The notes under the pieces are model-generated. The model had not been told where the DNA came from. It did no database searches and saw only the letters and a program-made list of their open reading frames with translations. 64,000 nt of DNA from Mycoplasma miroungirhinis (lineage in GTDB: Bacteria > Bacillota_I > Bacilli_A > Mycoplasmatales > Metamycoplasmataceae): contig NZ_CP053097.1 in assembly GCF_013008815.1 (NCBI RefSeq), positions 186,001 through 250,000 on the forward strand, in the 5' to 3' direction. The translations under genes and the position numbers were made by a program. The stretch's first letter is position 1; each line of letters begins with the position of its first letter. Of this stretch, positions 21,762 through 35,461 are shown piece after piece.

Positions 21762-23070
21762 AAAAGGAAATTTAGAAGCAGCTATTTTGGATGCAAAACA
21801 TGATGATAATAATGCTATATCATTTATTTATGAAAATGCAAAACTAAATAATCATGGTCCTCTTGCAAATACAGTTTTTAGTTTAAAAAGTAATTATGCA
21901 ACAAAAGATGCAGTATCACATGCTTCAAGTTACTTTTTAGAAAATTTTCATCCTTATTATGATGCTACAGTTGTTTCATTGTTAAAAGATGCTGGTGCTA
22001 CTTGTGCATTTAAAACTCATTTAGATGAATTTGGTCTGGGTGGTAGTGGTACTTTTTCTCATTATGGAATTGTTGCAAATCCATTAAATAAAGACCATTA
22101 TGTAGGTGGTTCAAGTTCAGGATCAGCTGCTACATTAAATGATAATATTTCTTTTGCAATAGGTTCAGATACTGGTGATAGTGTAAGAAAACCTGCAAGT
22201 TATGTGGACAAAATAGGGTTTAAACCTTCGTATGGAGCGGTAAGTAGATACGGATTATTTGCTTTTGCTTCTTCACTTGATACTGTTGCTTGAATGACAC
22301 ATAATGTAAATGATGCTTTTGAAATTGCTAATGTTGTTTTTAAGGAAGATTTTAAAAATGATAATACATCTCAAAACTTAGAATTTTTAAAAAATAAAAT
22401 AATTGAAAATAAACCAAATGTTATTTCTTATTTAGATTGTTTTAATTTTTTAACTAAAGAAGTAGCAACTAGTTATCAAAACTTATTAAATAAATTAAAA
22501 GCAAATAATATTACATTACAGCCTATTAAAGTTGATGAAGATCTTCTTAATTGTATTTCTGTTGTTTATCAAATCATTGCTTTTACCGAAGCATCTTCAA
22601 ATCTTGCAAATTTAAGTGGTATTCATTTTGGACAACAAATTTCCGATGATAATTGAGAACAAACATATCTGAAAACACGTCAAAGTGGTTTAGGTTTAAT
22701 GGTACAAAGAAGAATATTATTAGGAAGTTATTATTTAGAAAAAGATAATCAAGACAAATACTTAAAAAAAGCTCAAAAAATGCGTCGTTATTTAGTAAAT
22801 TACTTTACTAATATTCATAATAACTGTGATATTTTCATTTATCCTGCAACAAAATCATCAGCTCCGCGTTTTGATTCAAAATCAACTATTACTTTTATGG
22901 ATGATATTTTAACAAATGCTAATTTAATAGGTAATCCTTCAATTACAATTCCACTAGCAAAAGATGAAAATAATCTTCCTTTTTCAATTGCATTAGATGC
23001 AAAAAAATTTAATGATGTGAAATTATTACAATATGCATTATATATTGAAAAAATTATAGGAGAAAAATAA
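21754..23070 (+). CDS. gatA: Asp/Glu-tRNA amidotransferase subunit A
   Basis: 438 residues of the amidase family: catalytic Lys in SLKSNYATKD (K45), the Ser-rich VGGSSSGSAATL, and SDTGDSVRKPASYVDKIGFKP. It releases ammonia from glutamine for GatB. ATG 21754 is preferred over an in-frame ATG at 21706 because it overlaps gatC compactly and has AAAGG upstream. TGA Trp codons within. Stop overlaps gatB. Confidence 0.95.
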
Positions 23071-24500
23071 TGAATTACTTAGATTATGAACCTGTTATTG
23101 GAATTGAAATTCATCTTGAACTTTCAACAAAAACTAAGATGTTTTCTTATGCTGAAAATAATTTTAATTTAGCTGCAAATACATCAGCTAGTGTCATTGA
23201 TTTAGCATATCCTGGTACATTACCACTTTTAAATAAACAAGCTGTCATTTTCGGAATTAAATTAGCAAAAGCTTTAAATATGCAAATAGATAATGAACTA
23301 CATTTTGATAGAAAAAATTATTTTTATCCTGATCTTCCTAAAGGTTATCAAATCACACAACAATTTAGACCAATTGCAAAAAATGGAATAGTTCCCATTG
23401 AAATTAATGATACTCTCAAAAATATTACTATTGAAAGAATTCATTTAGAAGAAGATACTGCAAAACAAATTCATGAAGATCAAAAAACATTTTTAAATTA
23501 CAATCGTGCTGGAGTGCCTTTAATTGAAATTGTTTCTAATCCGGTTATAAGAAGTGCAAAAGAAGCAGCAGAATATGTTAATACAATTAGACTAATTGCA
23601 CTGAGTTTAGGTATTAGTGATGCAAAAATGAATGAAGGTTCATTAAGAGCAGATATTAATATTTCTGTAAGAAAAAAAGGTCAAGAAACTTTTAATACTA
23701 GAGTAGAAATAAAAAACTTAAATTCTATTTCTAATGTAGAAAAAGCAATTGATTATGAATTTAAATGACAAGTTGAAAAAATACAAAATAACGAACAATT
23801 TCCACAACAAACTAAACGTTTTGATGAAACTAGTCAAACTACAAAAACAATGCGTTTAAAATCATCTGCAATTGATTATAAATATTTCCCTGAACCTAAT
23901 ATTCCTATTATTAAATTAACAAATGAACTTATTAACAGAATCATAATAGAAGAATTACCATGACAAAAAAAATCAAGATACATTGAAAATGGTTTAAATA
24001 AAGTGCAATATGATCAATTATTAAAAAATTTAGATTATGCTAATTTTGTTGATAATTTAGCAACAAAATCACAAATTAATTTAAAAAAAGTTACAAATTT
24101 ATTTTTTAGTGATATTGTAAGTTTTTTAAATGAACAAAATTTAAATATCAATGATTTAAAAATATCTTTAGATTATTTAATCGCCGCTATTCAACTAATT
24201 GATCAAGTAAAAATTCAAAAAAATGCTTTAAATGTTATTTTATTGCAAACACAATTAAATCCTGCTTTAACATTAGATAGTATAATTGAAAATAATAATT
24301 TAAAATTAAAAGATTTAAGTGATGAAATAGAAATGTATCTTGATCAATTAATTCTTTCCAAACCTGAAATTATTGATGACTACAAACAAAATTCTGATAA
24401 AGTTTTAAAATTTTTAGTAGGACAAATTATGAAAAATTTTAAAGGACAAGCAAATCCAGTTACTACTAAACAAATAATTGAAAAAAAATTCAAAAAATAA
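23070..24500 (+). CDS. gatB: Asp/Glu-tRNA amidotransferase subunit B
   Basis: 476 residues. Recognisable by EPVIGIEIHLELSTKTKMF, DRKNYFYPDLPKGYQITQ and HLEEDTAKQ, with EIKNLNS and the YqeY-like C-terminal domain. GGAG lies before the ATG. It completes the contiguous gatCAB set. Confidence 0.96.
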
Positions 24501-24501
24501 T

Positions 24502-25539
24502 ATGTTAAAAAAACCTAAAACTGGTTGAAACAACCATAAAAAAAATAAATTTCAGAAATTTAAACATAATCTTAGTTTATTAAAATTTAATCACTCAACA
24601 AATGTCTTTCAAAAAGTTACTCGTTTTTTAATTTATTTTATATTAAAAGTTTCATTAAAAAAATATTTAAAAAATGATAATGAAAAAACTCATTCAATTG
24701 TTTTAGAGACACATAAAAAAATACATAGTCATGAATTTGCATTTATACCATCAGGTTTTTCGTTATATTTATTTATGAGTTTTATTCCTATTCTTTCTAT
24801 TATTTCATCAATAGGCTATATAAATAAAGATTATGATGAAACAATTCACTTTGTATTAGGGAAAATAATACCAGGAATTGAAAATATTATTCCTAATTTT
24901 TTTGGTCATGGTAATGTTGTATCACAAACTGATATTTTTGTGGGTATATTTTTTATTATTTCTGCTTTTTGAATTTCGAGTGCTGGTTATTCTAAATTTG
25001 TTCAATCCAATAGTATTTTATATGAACATAAAAATTTAGGTAGTTGAGCTAGAAATCGATTAAAAGGTTTGTGAATTGTTATATGTATGACAATTTTACT
25101 TTTTGTTGTCTTTTTAATGCTTGTATCGTTTTTAACATTTTTAAAAAAAAGCGCTGGATATCAATTTAGTGATTGACAATTTAGTTTAACTTTTTATTTA
25201 ATTTTACCTTTTTTGATTTTTAGTTTCTTTTTTATCGTTTATATTTTACTTTATCATTATTCACCGTTATTTAGATTAAAATACGCATATGTTATGCCAG
25301 GAGTATGAATTAGTGCTATTCCTACCAGTATATTTGTAATTATTTTTGGTTTTTTAACTTCACTTTTTAATTACAAAAAATTTGGATTAATTTCCTCTTT
25401 TATGTATATTGAATTATTTTTAATAACAATGAGTTATTTTACTTATACAGGTGTATTAATAAATGCTTCGTTTTATAAAACTTTTATTTCTACACAAACT
25501 ATTGATAAAAAAATTAAACAAATTAAAAAACATCGTTAA
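24502..25539 (+). CDS. YihY/BrkB-family membrane protein
   Basis: 345 residues. A basic N-terminal tail (about 1-70) precedes multiple hydrophobic segments (LYLFMSFIPILSIISSI, IFVGIFFIISAFWISSAGY, WIVICMTILLFVVFLMLV and further ones). The family has about six transmembrane helices and no firmly assigned transport function. Many Trp are TGA. ATG is one base after gatB. Confidence 0.82.
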
Positions 25540-25564
25540 TATGTTAATTTATGTATAAATTCTA

Positions 25565-25570
25565 TATAAT
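25565..25570 (+). promoter_or_regulatory. -10 box before the ECF S-component gene
   Basis: TATAAT 28 bases upstream of the ATG; AAGGAG follows at a normal distance. It suggests a second promoter within the long acpS-valS run. Confidence 0.45.
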
Positions 25571-25598
25571 TTAAATATAGAAAATTTAAGGAGTATTC

Positions 25599-26603
25599 AT
25601 GGATAAAATTCCTGGTGGTATCAAACATTATATGAGTTGATTAAGAAGCCAAACACACATTAATTTTAGTAAGTGAAATTCTAAAAAAATTGCCTTTGTT
25701 GGAGTTTTAATTGCTATTAGTGTTGTATTTTTTATCATCAGTGTTCGTATCGTACCAATTAGTGCACTACCAAGTTTTAAGTTTTCATTTATCGGATTAC
25801 CAGTAAAAATTACAGGATTTTTATTTGGACCTTTTATTGGTGCTATTACTGGAATTTTAGCTGATTTAATTAGTTTTGCATTAGTACCTACTTATTATAA
25901 TGTTTTATATACTTTAGCAGTTGCTATAGCAGGTATTATTCCAGGTTTAATTTTATGATATTTTTCTAATTTAGGTGGTTTATTATTTAATTCCCGTTAT
26001 AAAATTTATAAATATAAAGAAATAATTTCATTTTATAATAAAAAGTATAACGAAGCATTAAATGCTGGTGATTTTGTTTTATTACAAAATTATTCAGAAA
26101 AAATAGCAAAACAAGAAGTTGATTTAATAGTAATTGAATCTAAAAATAAACCAACAAGTTTAATTAATTTTTCATATATTTCTACATTAATTATTTTATG
26201 TATTCAAATATTAATAATAATAGTAACACTTTTAAATATTCCTGATAGTGTTTTCCAAAATAATAGATTTATAAAAAATAAATGATTTTATATAATATTA
26301 ACTACAAGCGGTTTTGTTACTATGATTTTAAGTGTTACTATTTATAGACTAGTACTAAGAAGAAAATACCAAAGATTTATGGATATGATGGCGATTGTAA
26401 CATTTTGTGGAATTTTAGAATTTACCAATGTTATCTTGTTATCATGAGGTGACTATCAATCATTAAAAACAGATTTTTGAATTAATATAACATCACATAC
26501 ATTATTAAGCCCAGCTAAGATGTGATTTAATTTAATTGTTATTTTTACTGCTTATCGAATAATATCACCATTAATAAATACAAAAACTGTAACAGGTTAT
26601 TAA
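25599..26603 (+). CDS. ECF transporter substrate-binding (S) component, folate-type
   Basis: 334 residues. The N-terminal core (about 28-125) has the ECF S-component pattern, with FSFIGLPVKITGFLFGPF and GILADLISFALVPT resembling the folate-type FolT. Extra regions, including a polar loop (about 130-190) and C-terminal helices, extend it beyond a typical 180 residues. It would bind a vitamin and use a shared EcfA/EcfA'/EcfT module that is not in this window. Substrate is inferred. Stop overlaps the next ATG (TAATG). Confidence 0.75.
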
Positions 26604-28918
26604 TGAATTTAGATAAAAAAATTGTTCTTGAGTCGATAAGTTTAAGTAATTTTAATAAAAAAAGTAACCAAATATATTTTGATCAACTAGATTTTTATTT
26701 AAGCCAAAATAGTATTTTATCATTAGTTAATAAAAATAAATACATTCAAAATAAAATTTTCAAAGCTCTAACATTTGAAAATAATTTTTATAATTATCAA
26801 GGTTTTTTAATTTATGAAAATGAAGTTTTAAACACTAACAAAAAAAAGATTAAACAATTTTTAAATGATTTAAGTTATGGTTTTTACTTTGATATTATTC
26901 AAAATAATTATTCTTCAAAAAGATTAAGAGAATATATTGAAAAAAGATTTGAACTACTTATTAAAAATAAACCTAAAATACAAGAAGAATTTAATCATAA
27001 ACATCAAAAAATTATTTCCGAATATTATAAAGACCTTGAAATTATTTATTTTCATTCTTTAAATACATTTTTACAAAAAGAAAATAGTTATTTTAATGAT
27101 TTTTTTCAAAAATATACAAAAATATCTTTGAATTTAAATTCTAATAATTTCGATGATTGATTAAATATTATTAGTATATTAATTAAAAATTCTATTAATA
27201 ATATTCAAGATATTGAACAAAATTTACTTACAAATTATAAAAATTATGGACAATTAATTGATAATAATATTTTACTGTTTAATAAACAAGAGATTCTGAA
27301 GTTAAGAGAATCAATTTCTAATGAAATTCATCATAAAAATAAATTAAAATCAAAGTGAAAAAAATATTTTATTTTTAAAAAACAAAATAAAAACAATAAT
27401 TATGAAAAAATGAAAGTATTTTTTCAAATGATTAATGATATTCTTATTAAAAAACATGTTTATTTACATAAATTTAAAATAGCAAATCAAATTAATGAAA
27501 AAGAATATTATCAAAAAAGATATTTAGCATTTAAATTATTATGAAAATTTTTAATAAAAAATATTTTTAAATTAAGATGACTAGAAACTACTCAACTAAG
27601 AGAATTTTTAGAAGAAATTAAAAAATTTATAAATGAATTTGAATTCTTATTATTTTTTGATCAAAAACCAAGAAAAATCAAAAAAAATCAAAAGCAACTT
27701 GTTATTTTAATTAAAAACCAAATTAAAAGCATTTTCGATGAATATAAAAGAATTATCAACAAAAACAAAAAAGATTTTGCACTTGCAAAAAAAGAAATAA
27801 TTTCTCAAAATAGTTGAAAAGTATTAAAAAATCAATTTTATAAAACTGAGGCTTTTAAAAATACAAAAAATAATTTTGAAAAACGTAAACAACAATTACA
27901 GTTAAAAGAATTAGAATTAGATTTAGCGTGAAATAATGAACAATTTGAAATTAATCATAACAAATTTAAACAAAAAATCCAATTCCAGCTTATAAAAGAA
28001 AAAAAATTATTTGATAAGAATTATGAATATCTTCAAACAATAGTTAAACAATTTGAACTTAAGTTTCAGAATTGGTTAGGATTTGCAAATAAGCAACCCA
28101 ATCAAGAAATATTAATAACAAATTTAACTAAAAAATATAAATATTTAAAAAAACAAAAAGAACATTTATCTCACTATAAAGAAAGCCTTTTTAAAATATT
28201 TGAGGTAATAAATAATAAAAATTCTTCACAAGAAGCCAAAAATACGTTTTTATTAAAACAATTTATTTATGATTTTTTAGATCAATATAAAATTTCAAAA
28301 AAAAATTTAGAAACTAGAATTCATAATATTAACAACGAAATATTAATTAACTTAGAATTATTTGAAATTTTTTATTTTAAACCTAAAATTATATTAATTG
28401 GTAATTTAATAAATAAATTAAAACAATCTGAAAAGGAATATGTTTTAACAACAACAAATAAATATATTTTAGAAAATAAAATATCAGCAATTTATTTTTT
28501 AGACGATATACATTTAGCATCAAAATATTCAATGGATACTATTATTTTTGACAATGAACAAATAATTGAAAAAGGTAAAAGTTCATTGATAATTAAAAAT
28601 CCAATTCACCCAGTTACAAAATATATTTTAAAAAATAATATTAGTCAAGAAATTTTAAATAATTATTTTTTAAATGCTACTAAATTTTTATCTAAACAAT
28701 TTTTTAAAGTTGATAAAGGTCATAAAGTATTTTGTAACTGAAATAATTTAGTTTCTTGATCAACAAAAGAACAAATCAAGGATGAAAAATTATTTAATAT
28801 TTTATTTAATGTAGAAACAAAATCACATAATAATATTAATGTTGAAGATCATTACGAATTAGCAGATACTATTATTGCTAACTTCAGTACAAAAACACAA
28901 GAGGAGATACAAAAACAT
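26603..28918 (+). CDS. Degenerate ABC ATPase-like protein, frame open into valS
   Basis: About 772 codons before the valS methionine, with no TAA or TAG anywhere in frame. The ends resemble an oligopeptide-type ABC ATPase: IVLESISLSNF...LSQNSILSLV at the start and DTIIFDNEQIIEKGKS...NPIHPVTKYIL at residues about 640-690, including the Opp-type P-x-HP-x-T motif. Where Walker A should be it reads NKNKYIQNKI. The Walker B position reads KIILIGNLIN and the H-loop position FLDDIHLA. No LSGGQ is seen. Between lies a roughly 500-residue Lys/Asn/Glu-rich, coiled-coil-like insert. It looks like a catalytically dead OppF-like paralogue. Expressed as drawn it would be fused to ValS. Confidence 0.7.
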
Positions 28919-31423
28919 ATGGATAAAGTCTTTAATCATAAATTAGTAGAAAAAAATAGATATGAAAAATGAGTTCAATCTAAAGTGTTTGAAACACATA
29001 ATAATACTAAAAGACCATTTACTATTATTTTACCACCTCCTAATGTAACAGGTATTTTACATATAGGCCATGCATTAGATACATATATTCAAGATACGAT
29101 AATAAGATATAAAAAAATTCAAGGTTATGATACATTATTTTTACCGGCTAAAGATCATGCAGGTATTGCAACTCAATCAAAAGTGGAAAAACTATTACAA
29201 GAACAAGGAATTTCTAAACACAGTTTAGGAAGAGAAAAATTTATCGAAGAAGTTTGAAAATGGAAAGATAAACATTCACATTTAATTGATGAACAATGAA
29301 AACAATTAGGTTTAGCTCTAGATTATTCAAAAGAACGTTTTACATTAGATGAAAAAGCTAATAAAGCAGTATTAAAAGTTTTTGTTAGTTTATATAATAA
29401 AGGTTTAATATATCGAGGGAAAAAACCAATTTATTGAGATCCTATTCAAAAAACAGCATTAAGTAATATTGAAGTAATTAATGAATCCAAAAATCAAAAA
29501 ATGTATTATATTAAATATCCTTTTAAAGATAATGAACATGAGTATTTAGAAATAGCAACTACAAGAATTGAAACATTATTTAGTGATGTTGCAGTTGCAA
29601 TTAATCCAAATGATAGTAGATATTTACAACATTTAAATAAAACATTAATTCATCCTTTAACAAAAAAATTGATTCCAATTATAAGTGATGAATACATAGA
29701 TATATCATTTGGAACTGGTATTATGAAAGTATCAGCTCATGCTATTGACGATATTAATATTATTGAAAAAAATGGTTTGGAAATTAATGAATGTATTAAT
29801 GAAGAAGGTTTATTAAATGAATTAGCTAGAGAATTCAAAGGATTAGACAGAATAAATGCAAGAGAAAAAATTGCAAAAAAATTAGATCTTGAAGGTTATT
29901 TAATAAAATCAGAAGATATTGTATCAAATGTTGGAATAAGTGAAAGAAGTGGTGCTATTGTTGAAATTTTAGTAAGATCACAGTGATTTTTAAAAATGGA
30001 AGAGATGTCAAAAATGTTACTTGATAATCTTGAATCTGAAAATGCTGTTGAATTTATTCCTTCTCGTTTTAAAGATGTTATTAAATCATGAATGGAAAAA
30101 ACATACGATTGAACCATTTCAAGACAATTATGATGAGGACATAGAATTCCGGCATATTATAAAGGTAATAGTACTATTGTATCATTAGAACATCCAGGTG
30201 AAGGTTGAATTCAAGATCCTGATGTTTTAGATACTTGATTTAGTAGTGGTTTAAGTCCTTTTGTATTTTTAGGATGACCTGAAAAAACTACTGATTTTAA
30301 AAGGTATTATCCAACACAACTTTTAGTAACAGGATATGATATTATTTTCTTCTGAGTTGCTAGAATGTATTTTATGGGGTTAGAATTTAATCAAAAAATA
30401 CCATTTGAACAAGTTTTATTACATGGATTAGTTCGTGATTCACAAGGAAGAAAATTATCAAAAAGTTTAGGAAATGGAATTGATCCAATCGAAGTTATTG
30501 ATAAATACGGAAGTGATGTATTAAGAATTTCTTTATTATTTAATTTAACAGCAGGTCAAGATATTCATTATTCTGAACAAAAATTAGAATCTTCAAAACT
30601 TTTTGTAAATAAATTTTGAAATATTGCAAGATATATAAAAAGTTTAGAAATAGATAATCAAAAAGACAAAAAAAATGATGCTTATGATAGTTGAATTTTA
30701 GACAAATTAAAACAATTTGAAGAAAATTTAACAATAAGTATGAATAAATATGATTTTAGTATTAGTTATAAATATATCCAAAAATTCTTAATCAATGAAT
30801 TTAGTAATTGATATTTAGAATTTCTTAAATTTAAACCTAATAGTCAATTAGTTCATAAAATCTTTAAAAAAGTTCTTATTCTTATGCATCCATTTTTACC
30901 ATTTACTACTGATTATTTATATGAAATAATGTATGATGAAAATATTTTAGATCTAAAAGATGTAGAAATTAATTATCCATTAAGAAAAAACTTAAAAACT
31001 CCAAAAATTATTGAAATAATTACAGAACTTAGAAAATATCGCGAAACTAAAAACATTTCTAAATCTAAAATTTTATTTTATTCAACTTCATATCAACAAT
31101 TAACTAAAAATGATAAATTGATTATTGAAAAATTAGCAAATTTTAAATACAAAGAAAATTCTGATACCTTAATTCAAGCTTCAACTTTTATTATTAATAT
31201 TTTATTAGACCAAGAAACTAAAGATTTAGAAATTAATAGATTAGAAAAATTAATTTTAGAAAATGAAAAAGATATAGAATTTGCAACTAATATGTTAAAG
31301 AATCCCAAATTTATTGCAAAAGCAAAAGCTGAAAAAGTAAAAGAAATTAAAGAAAAATTAACAGTCTTTGAAGCTAAACATCTTTCTTATACTGAAGAAA
31401 TTAAGAAATTAAAAAATAATTAA
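28919..31423 (+). CDS. valS: Valyl-tRNA synthetase
   Basis: 834 residues counted from an internal ATG. Class I motifs: [10 protein letters not shown] (HIGH type, H48) and KLSKS (K512) in place of KMSKS. The editing domain lies at about 190-330, and a C-terminal coiled-coil ([15 protein letters not shown]-like) is present. Trp is mostly TGA, including EKW in the N-terminal family motif [12 protein letters not shown]. The ATG is chosen by similarity to ValS N termini and GAGGAG at 28901, spaced 12 bases. The same frame continues upstream without a stop, so a longer fusion is possible. Confidence 0.93.
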
Positions 31424-31432
31424 TCACAAAGT

Positions 31433-31463
31433 AAAAAAAACAAAAACTATGCGTTTTGTTTTT
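31433..31463. terminator. Bidirectional terminator between valS and the lipoprotein gene
   Basis: AAAACAAAAAC-TATGC-GTTTTGTTTT, a stem with one bulge flanked by A and T tracts on both sides. It overlaps the lipoprotein stop codon. Confidence 0.65.
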
Positions 31464-34400
31464 TATTTTGCTTGAAAATGTCTTGAAAATCATTTGGATA
31501 TAAATATGCTAATTTCTTATTTATTTGATAAAAAGTAGCTGGATTATAATTAATATCATCATTTCCAAAAAATGAATATTTTTGTGTTTCTGTAAAGGCA
31601 AAATTATTTACCCGAGCAGGAGTACCTTGATTATTTAAACCAACTAAATTTCCTTGATAATCATAAATTCCTGAACCAGAAGATCCTGAATAAAGATCAA
31701 AATATTTAGTTTCTCATCAAGATGCTGCTTGAAAACCATCCATCACACTAACTTTTTCTGCTAATGAAATTTTTAAAGTATTTAAAGCAAATAAATATTC
31801 TCTATATCTTGCTGCATTAGCATATCCATCTGGATTAGTTGAAGTATTAACTTTAGGTAATGATGCTATATAAAAATTAAGATTATTATCTGAATTCATA
31901 AAGCGTGATTGTTTTGAAATTTGTAATGGCTCAATAGTTTTAAAATCTAAAATATGTTGAATAGCATTAATTTGTTGTTGCGTTAAGTTTTTACCATTTT
32001 CTCGATAAGTGTTTAAATTTTGATTAGCAAATTTATCAAAAATAACTTTAAAATCTACAATGGCAATAACTAAATCAGCTTGCCATAGTGGATTAGATTC
32101 ATTTACATTCACACTAAATCCTTCATTATCACGTAACTTATCGAAATTATTTTTAATTTTTCCAGTATAAGCTGCAATTAGTTCATAACTTATACCTTTA
32201 TTTTCATTACTAAAATTAAAGTCATATAAATTTCCATTTACTGGTAGATTAGGTAATTCTGAGGCTTTTGAATAAATTGGTCCTTGATGATTATCAGTTT
32301 TATTAATCAAAGTAGGTACAACTAATTGTCCATTAGTAACTAAATATTTATCATTTCCAAAATCTGAAGTTTGTTTGTGAGTAAATAAACGTGATTTATC
32401 AGAAATATTAGTATCTCAAACATGATAATTAGCAAAAGTTCAAAATCTATAATCATTTGGATCATTATTGACTTTTGCAATTATATTTCAAGTACCATCT
32501 GATTTATTTGAAAGTGAAAACACACGTTTACGTGCTTGATTAATTGCAAAGTTATTATCTTCTTTAAATACTCTCTTACCTGTTTCTTCTGGTGAAGGAG
32601 CTGAAGTTAGTGCATTTTTAATTTCTAATTTATTAGTAATTTGTCCACCAGATACATATTTGGTCTTGGTTTTTAATTCATATGTATCATTAAAAGCAGT
32701 AGTAGTTGGTTTAATTGATAAATTATCAACTGTTTCAACTTCTTTAAAAGATAGTATTTTTGGAGTATTTGTATCTTGAATTCAATGAACAAATAAATCA
32801 GCATTACTAATAAAAATTGAATGATTTATAGCTGTATTATGTTGAGCAACATTATTTGAAAATGTTGTATCATAACCATCTCTATTTTTAAGAATAAGTT
32901 CTAAATCATCACCTTTTAAATCAATATTAAAACGTACTAATGATTTTATTTTTGTTGCTAAATCTTGTTGAAATTGAGGATTTTCGCTGACATAATCAAA
33001 AAGAAAATCAACATCTTCAATATGATTATTTTCTTTTAATATTTTTAATGAAATGGGAATTCTAATACGAGATTGAATATCATTAAATTCTGTTCATAAT
33101 TTTGCATTAATTGGATTAGTATTTAGTTGTAAACTAATTCATAATAATACATTTTCTAATGGTAATTTGTTTAGATTTTGAATTGAATCTAAACGTTTAT
33201 GAATTGTTGCTGTTTTTTGATTTTCAGAAATTGAAAAAATTTGTTTTGCAAGTAAATTTCTTGTTTTAAATCAATGTAGGTCTTGATTAATACCATTTTT
33301 TGTAATTTTATAATCTTTTGTAAAAACTTTTTTATTTTTATGATTTGGATATCTAGTTAAAAAATTGTGTTTTTCAAAATTATAATCAATTAAAGTTGAT
33401 AAATTCTCGATTGAAAAATCAATTTTTTCGCTTTTATTTGTACCATTAACTAAACTAGATTTAGAAATTTTATTTATGTTATTATTTTGCTCTGATAATT
33501 GATTTGTTAATTTATGATCTGAATTTCAATTAAAATTAAAAGCAAAATATTCTTGATTATTTACTTTAAAAGGTGTAAAAACAGGACTATAATCAGTATT
33601 TAAAATTTCAATTTCACTTAATTTATAGAAGATTTTTTCTTGAAGACCATTTAATTTAAACTTACTTAATTGATCATATGTTAAATAAATTCTTTTTTTA
33701 TGTGGCACTGAATATTCTTTGTTAAATTTATCTTCTTCATTTTTAGTTGCACCAAATAAATCTTTTTGTAATTGAACAATTTTTTCTTTTGTTTCAAAGG
33801 TTAGAGCTATTATTTTATCTCTAATAAAATTTAGTTGATTTTTATCAAGATTTAGTGCAAGAGTAGCAAAAATATTTTTATTTGGTTCATCTTTATATAA
33901 TTCAAAATTAGATATAGTTAATGAATTAATTTTCATTTGATTATCAAAAACATTTTTATTATCAAAAGCAACACGAGATACATCATTATTTTGGTATTTA
34001 ATTTGTGTAATAATAAATTTACTGATTTTATTATTTAAGTTATCATAATTAAAATTAATATTTGAATTATCATATGAAACATCTATTCATTTACTTCAAG
34101 GTTTTTTATCATTTCAACTTTTTATTAAAATTTTTAATGGAATACTATTATTTAAATTTTCCATAGTATTTATGAATACCTTATTTTGATTTAGAACAAT
34201 ATTTTTTATATGTAGTGTTTGATTATTGTGTAGTGTTAAGTCATTATCGTTAGATTCTGATCATACATAGTTGGAATCTAATACTTCAAAGTAATCTCTA
34301 TATGCAACATTTTTTGTTTTTAAATTATTTTTATCAAGGATATTTTGTGAATATTGTTTAATATTTTTATCTTCATTAGAATATTCATTTGCTTGTTGTA

Positions 34401-35340
34401 AAGATACTGTATTTCCATATTCTAAACTACTTTTTAGTGATTTATCTAAGTTATTTGTATTGATTTGTTTGGTTGTAAATTGATAATTTGAATTTTGTGG
34501 CAATTCTAGTAAAATTTCTTGGTTTTCATTATTAATAAGTTTTATATATTCAATAAGATAATTAGTATTAGACATTAAATTAATAAAGTGAAATTCAGCA
34601 TTAATATTATTATTATTTTCAGTAATATTTGTAGCAATAAATTTATTATCTGTATTACTTAGTTTTGCATATAATTTATAATTTTTTACTAATAAATTTG
34701 ATACATTTTGAATAGTTATAAAATATTGTACTGAGTTTTGAGTAATGGAATTATTATTTAATATAAGTGAAGTTATTGTTGGTGTTTGAGTAGTTGCTGC
34801 AACATTATTATTAGATTTATTTTGTGATTGTTCATTTGTTTTCTTTGAAGATTCAACTGAATGTTCTGTATTTGTTTTTTCTTTTTTAGTTTCTGGATTT
34901 GTTGTTTGGTTATTTGTATTATTTATTTTTGGATCATCATTTTTGTTGGCAATTTCATTAGTTTGAGGATTATTTGTATTATCTAATTGTTTATCTTCAT
35001 CTTTTTTAAAATTTTGATTTGTTTGAGAATTTTGCTTGTCTTCTTTTTGTATAGATTGATTATTATCGTTTATTTGCTGCTTATTATTTTTTGATTGTGA
35101 ATTAATAAAATCATTAATTTCGTTTGAAATACTAATTTCATCTTCTTGTGAGCTAATTTGATTTATTTTTTGTTCAAAATATTCACGTTTTTGACTATCT
35201 TTAACAAATTTTTTAACTCTTTCTTTTAATATTCTTTTTTGATTATCAAAATTATTTTGATTTGAACAGCTTACCATTAATATTGGTAAACAAAATGAAA
35301 CAGATAACATGCTAAATTTTAAGATAATTTTTTTATTCAT
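31447..35340 (-). CDS. DUF31/MIP-type serine peptidase lipoprotein
   Basis: 1297 residues. The N-terminal signal ends in a lipobox (MVSC, Cys25), then a Lys/Asn/Gln-rich linker (about 30-185) and a fibronectin-like domain (about 190-300). The C-terminal trypsin-like domain carries His in NYHV (H973), Asp in AIVDF (D1096) and Ser in GSSGSG (S1221), with IYDYQGNLVGLNN after the Ser. These match the DUF31 domain of mycoplasma immunoglobulin proteases (MIP). Cleavage of IgG is inferred, and no MIB partner gene is present. Many TGA Trp codons; I checked the frame and found no TAA or TAG. AGAGG precedes the ATG. Confidence 0.88.
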
Positions 35341-35418
35341 ATAACCTCTTTTTAATTTAATAATTCTTTGTAATTAATATTTTATCAATCTATTTTTTAG
35401 TTTCTTAAAAAACATAAA

Positions 35419-35446
35419 AAATCTCATTTTAAAATGAGATCTTTTT
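35419..35446. terminator. Terminator between the 35462 gene and the lipoprotein gene
   Basis: Perfect palindrome ATCTCATTTTAAAATGAGAT (35421-35440) with T tracts on both strands; ends the minus-strand transcript from topA. Confidence 0.8.
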
Positions 35447-35461
35447 TATATTTAAATTTAT

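Noticed and set aside
28739-28757. In-frame TGA codons as stops ending the ABC-like gene
   Set aside because: TGA is Trp here: tRNA-Trp(UCA) is present and conserved proteins such as DnaJ, GatA and ValS use it.
35421-35440. Perfect palindrome as an operator
   Set aside because: T tracts on both sides and position after a gene fit a terminator.
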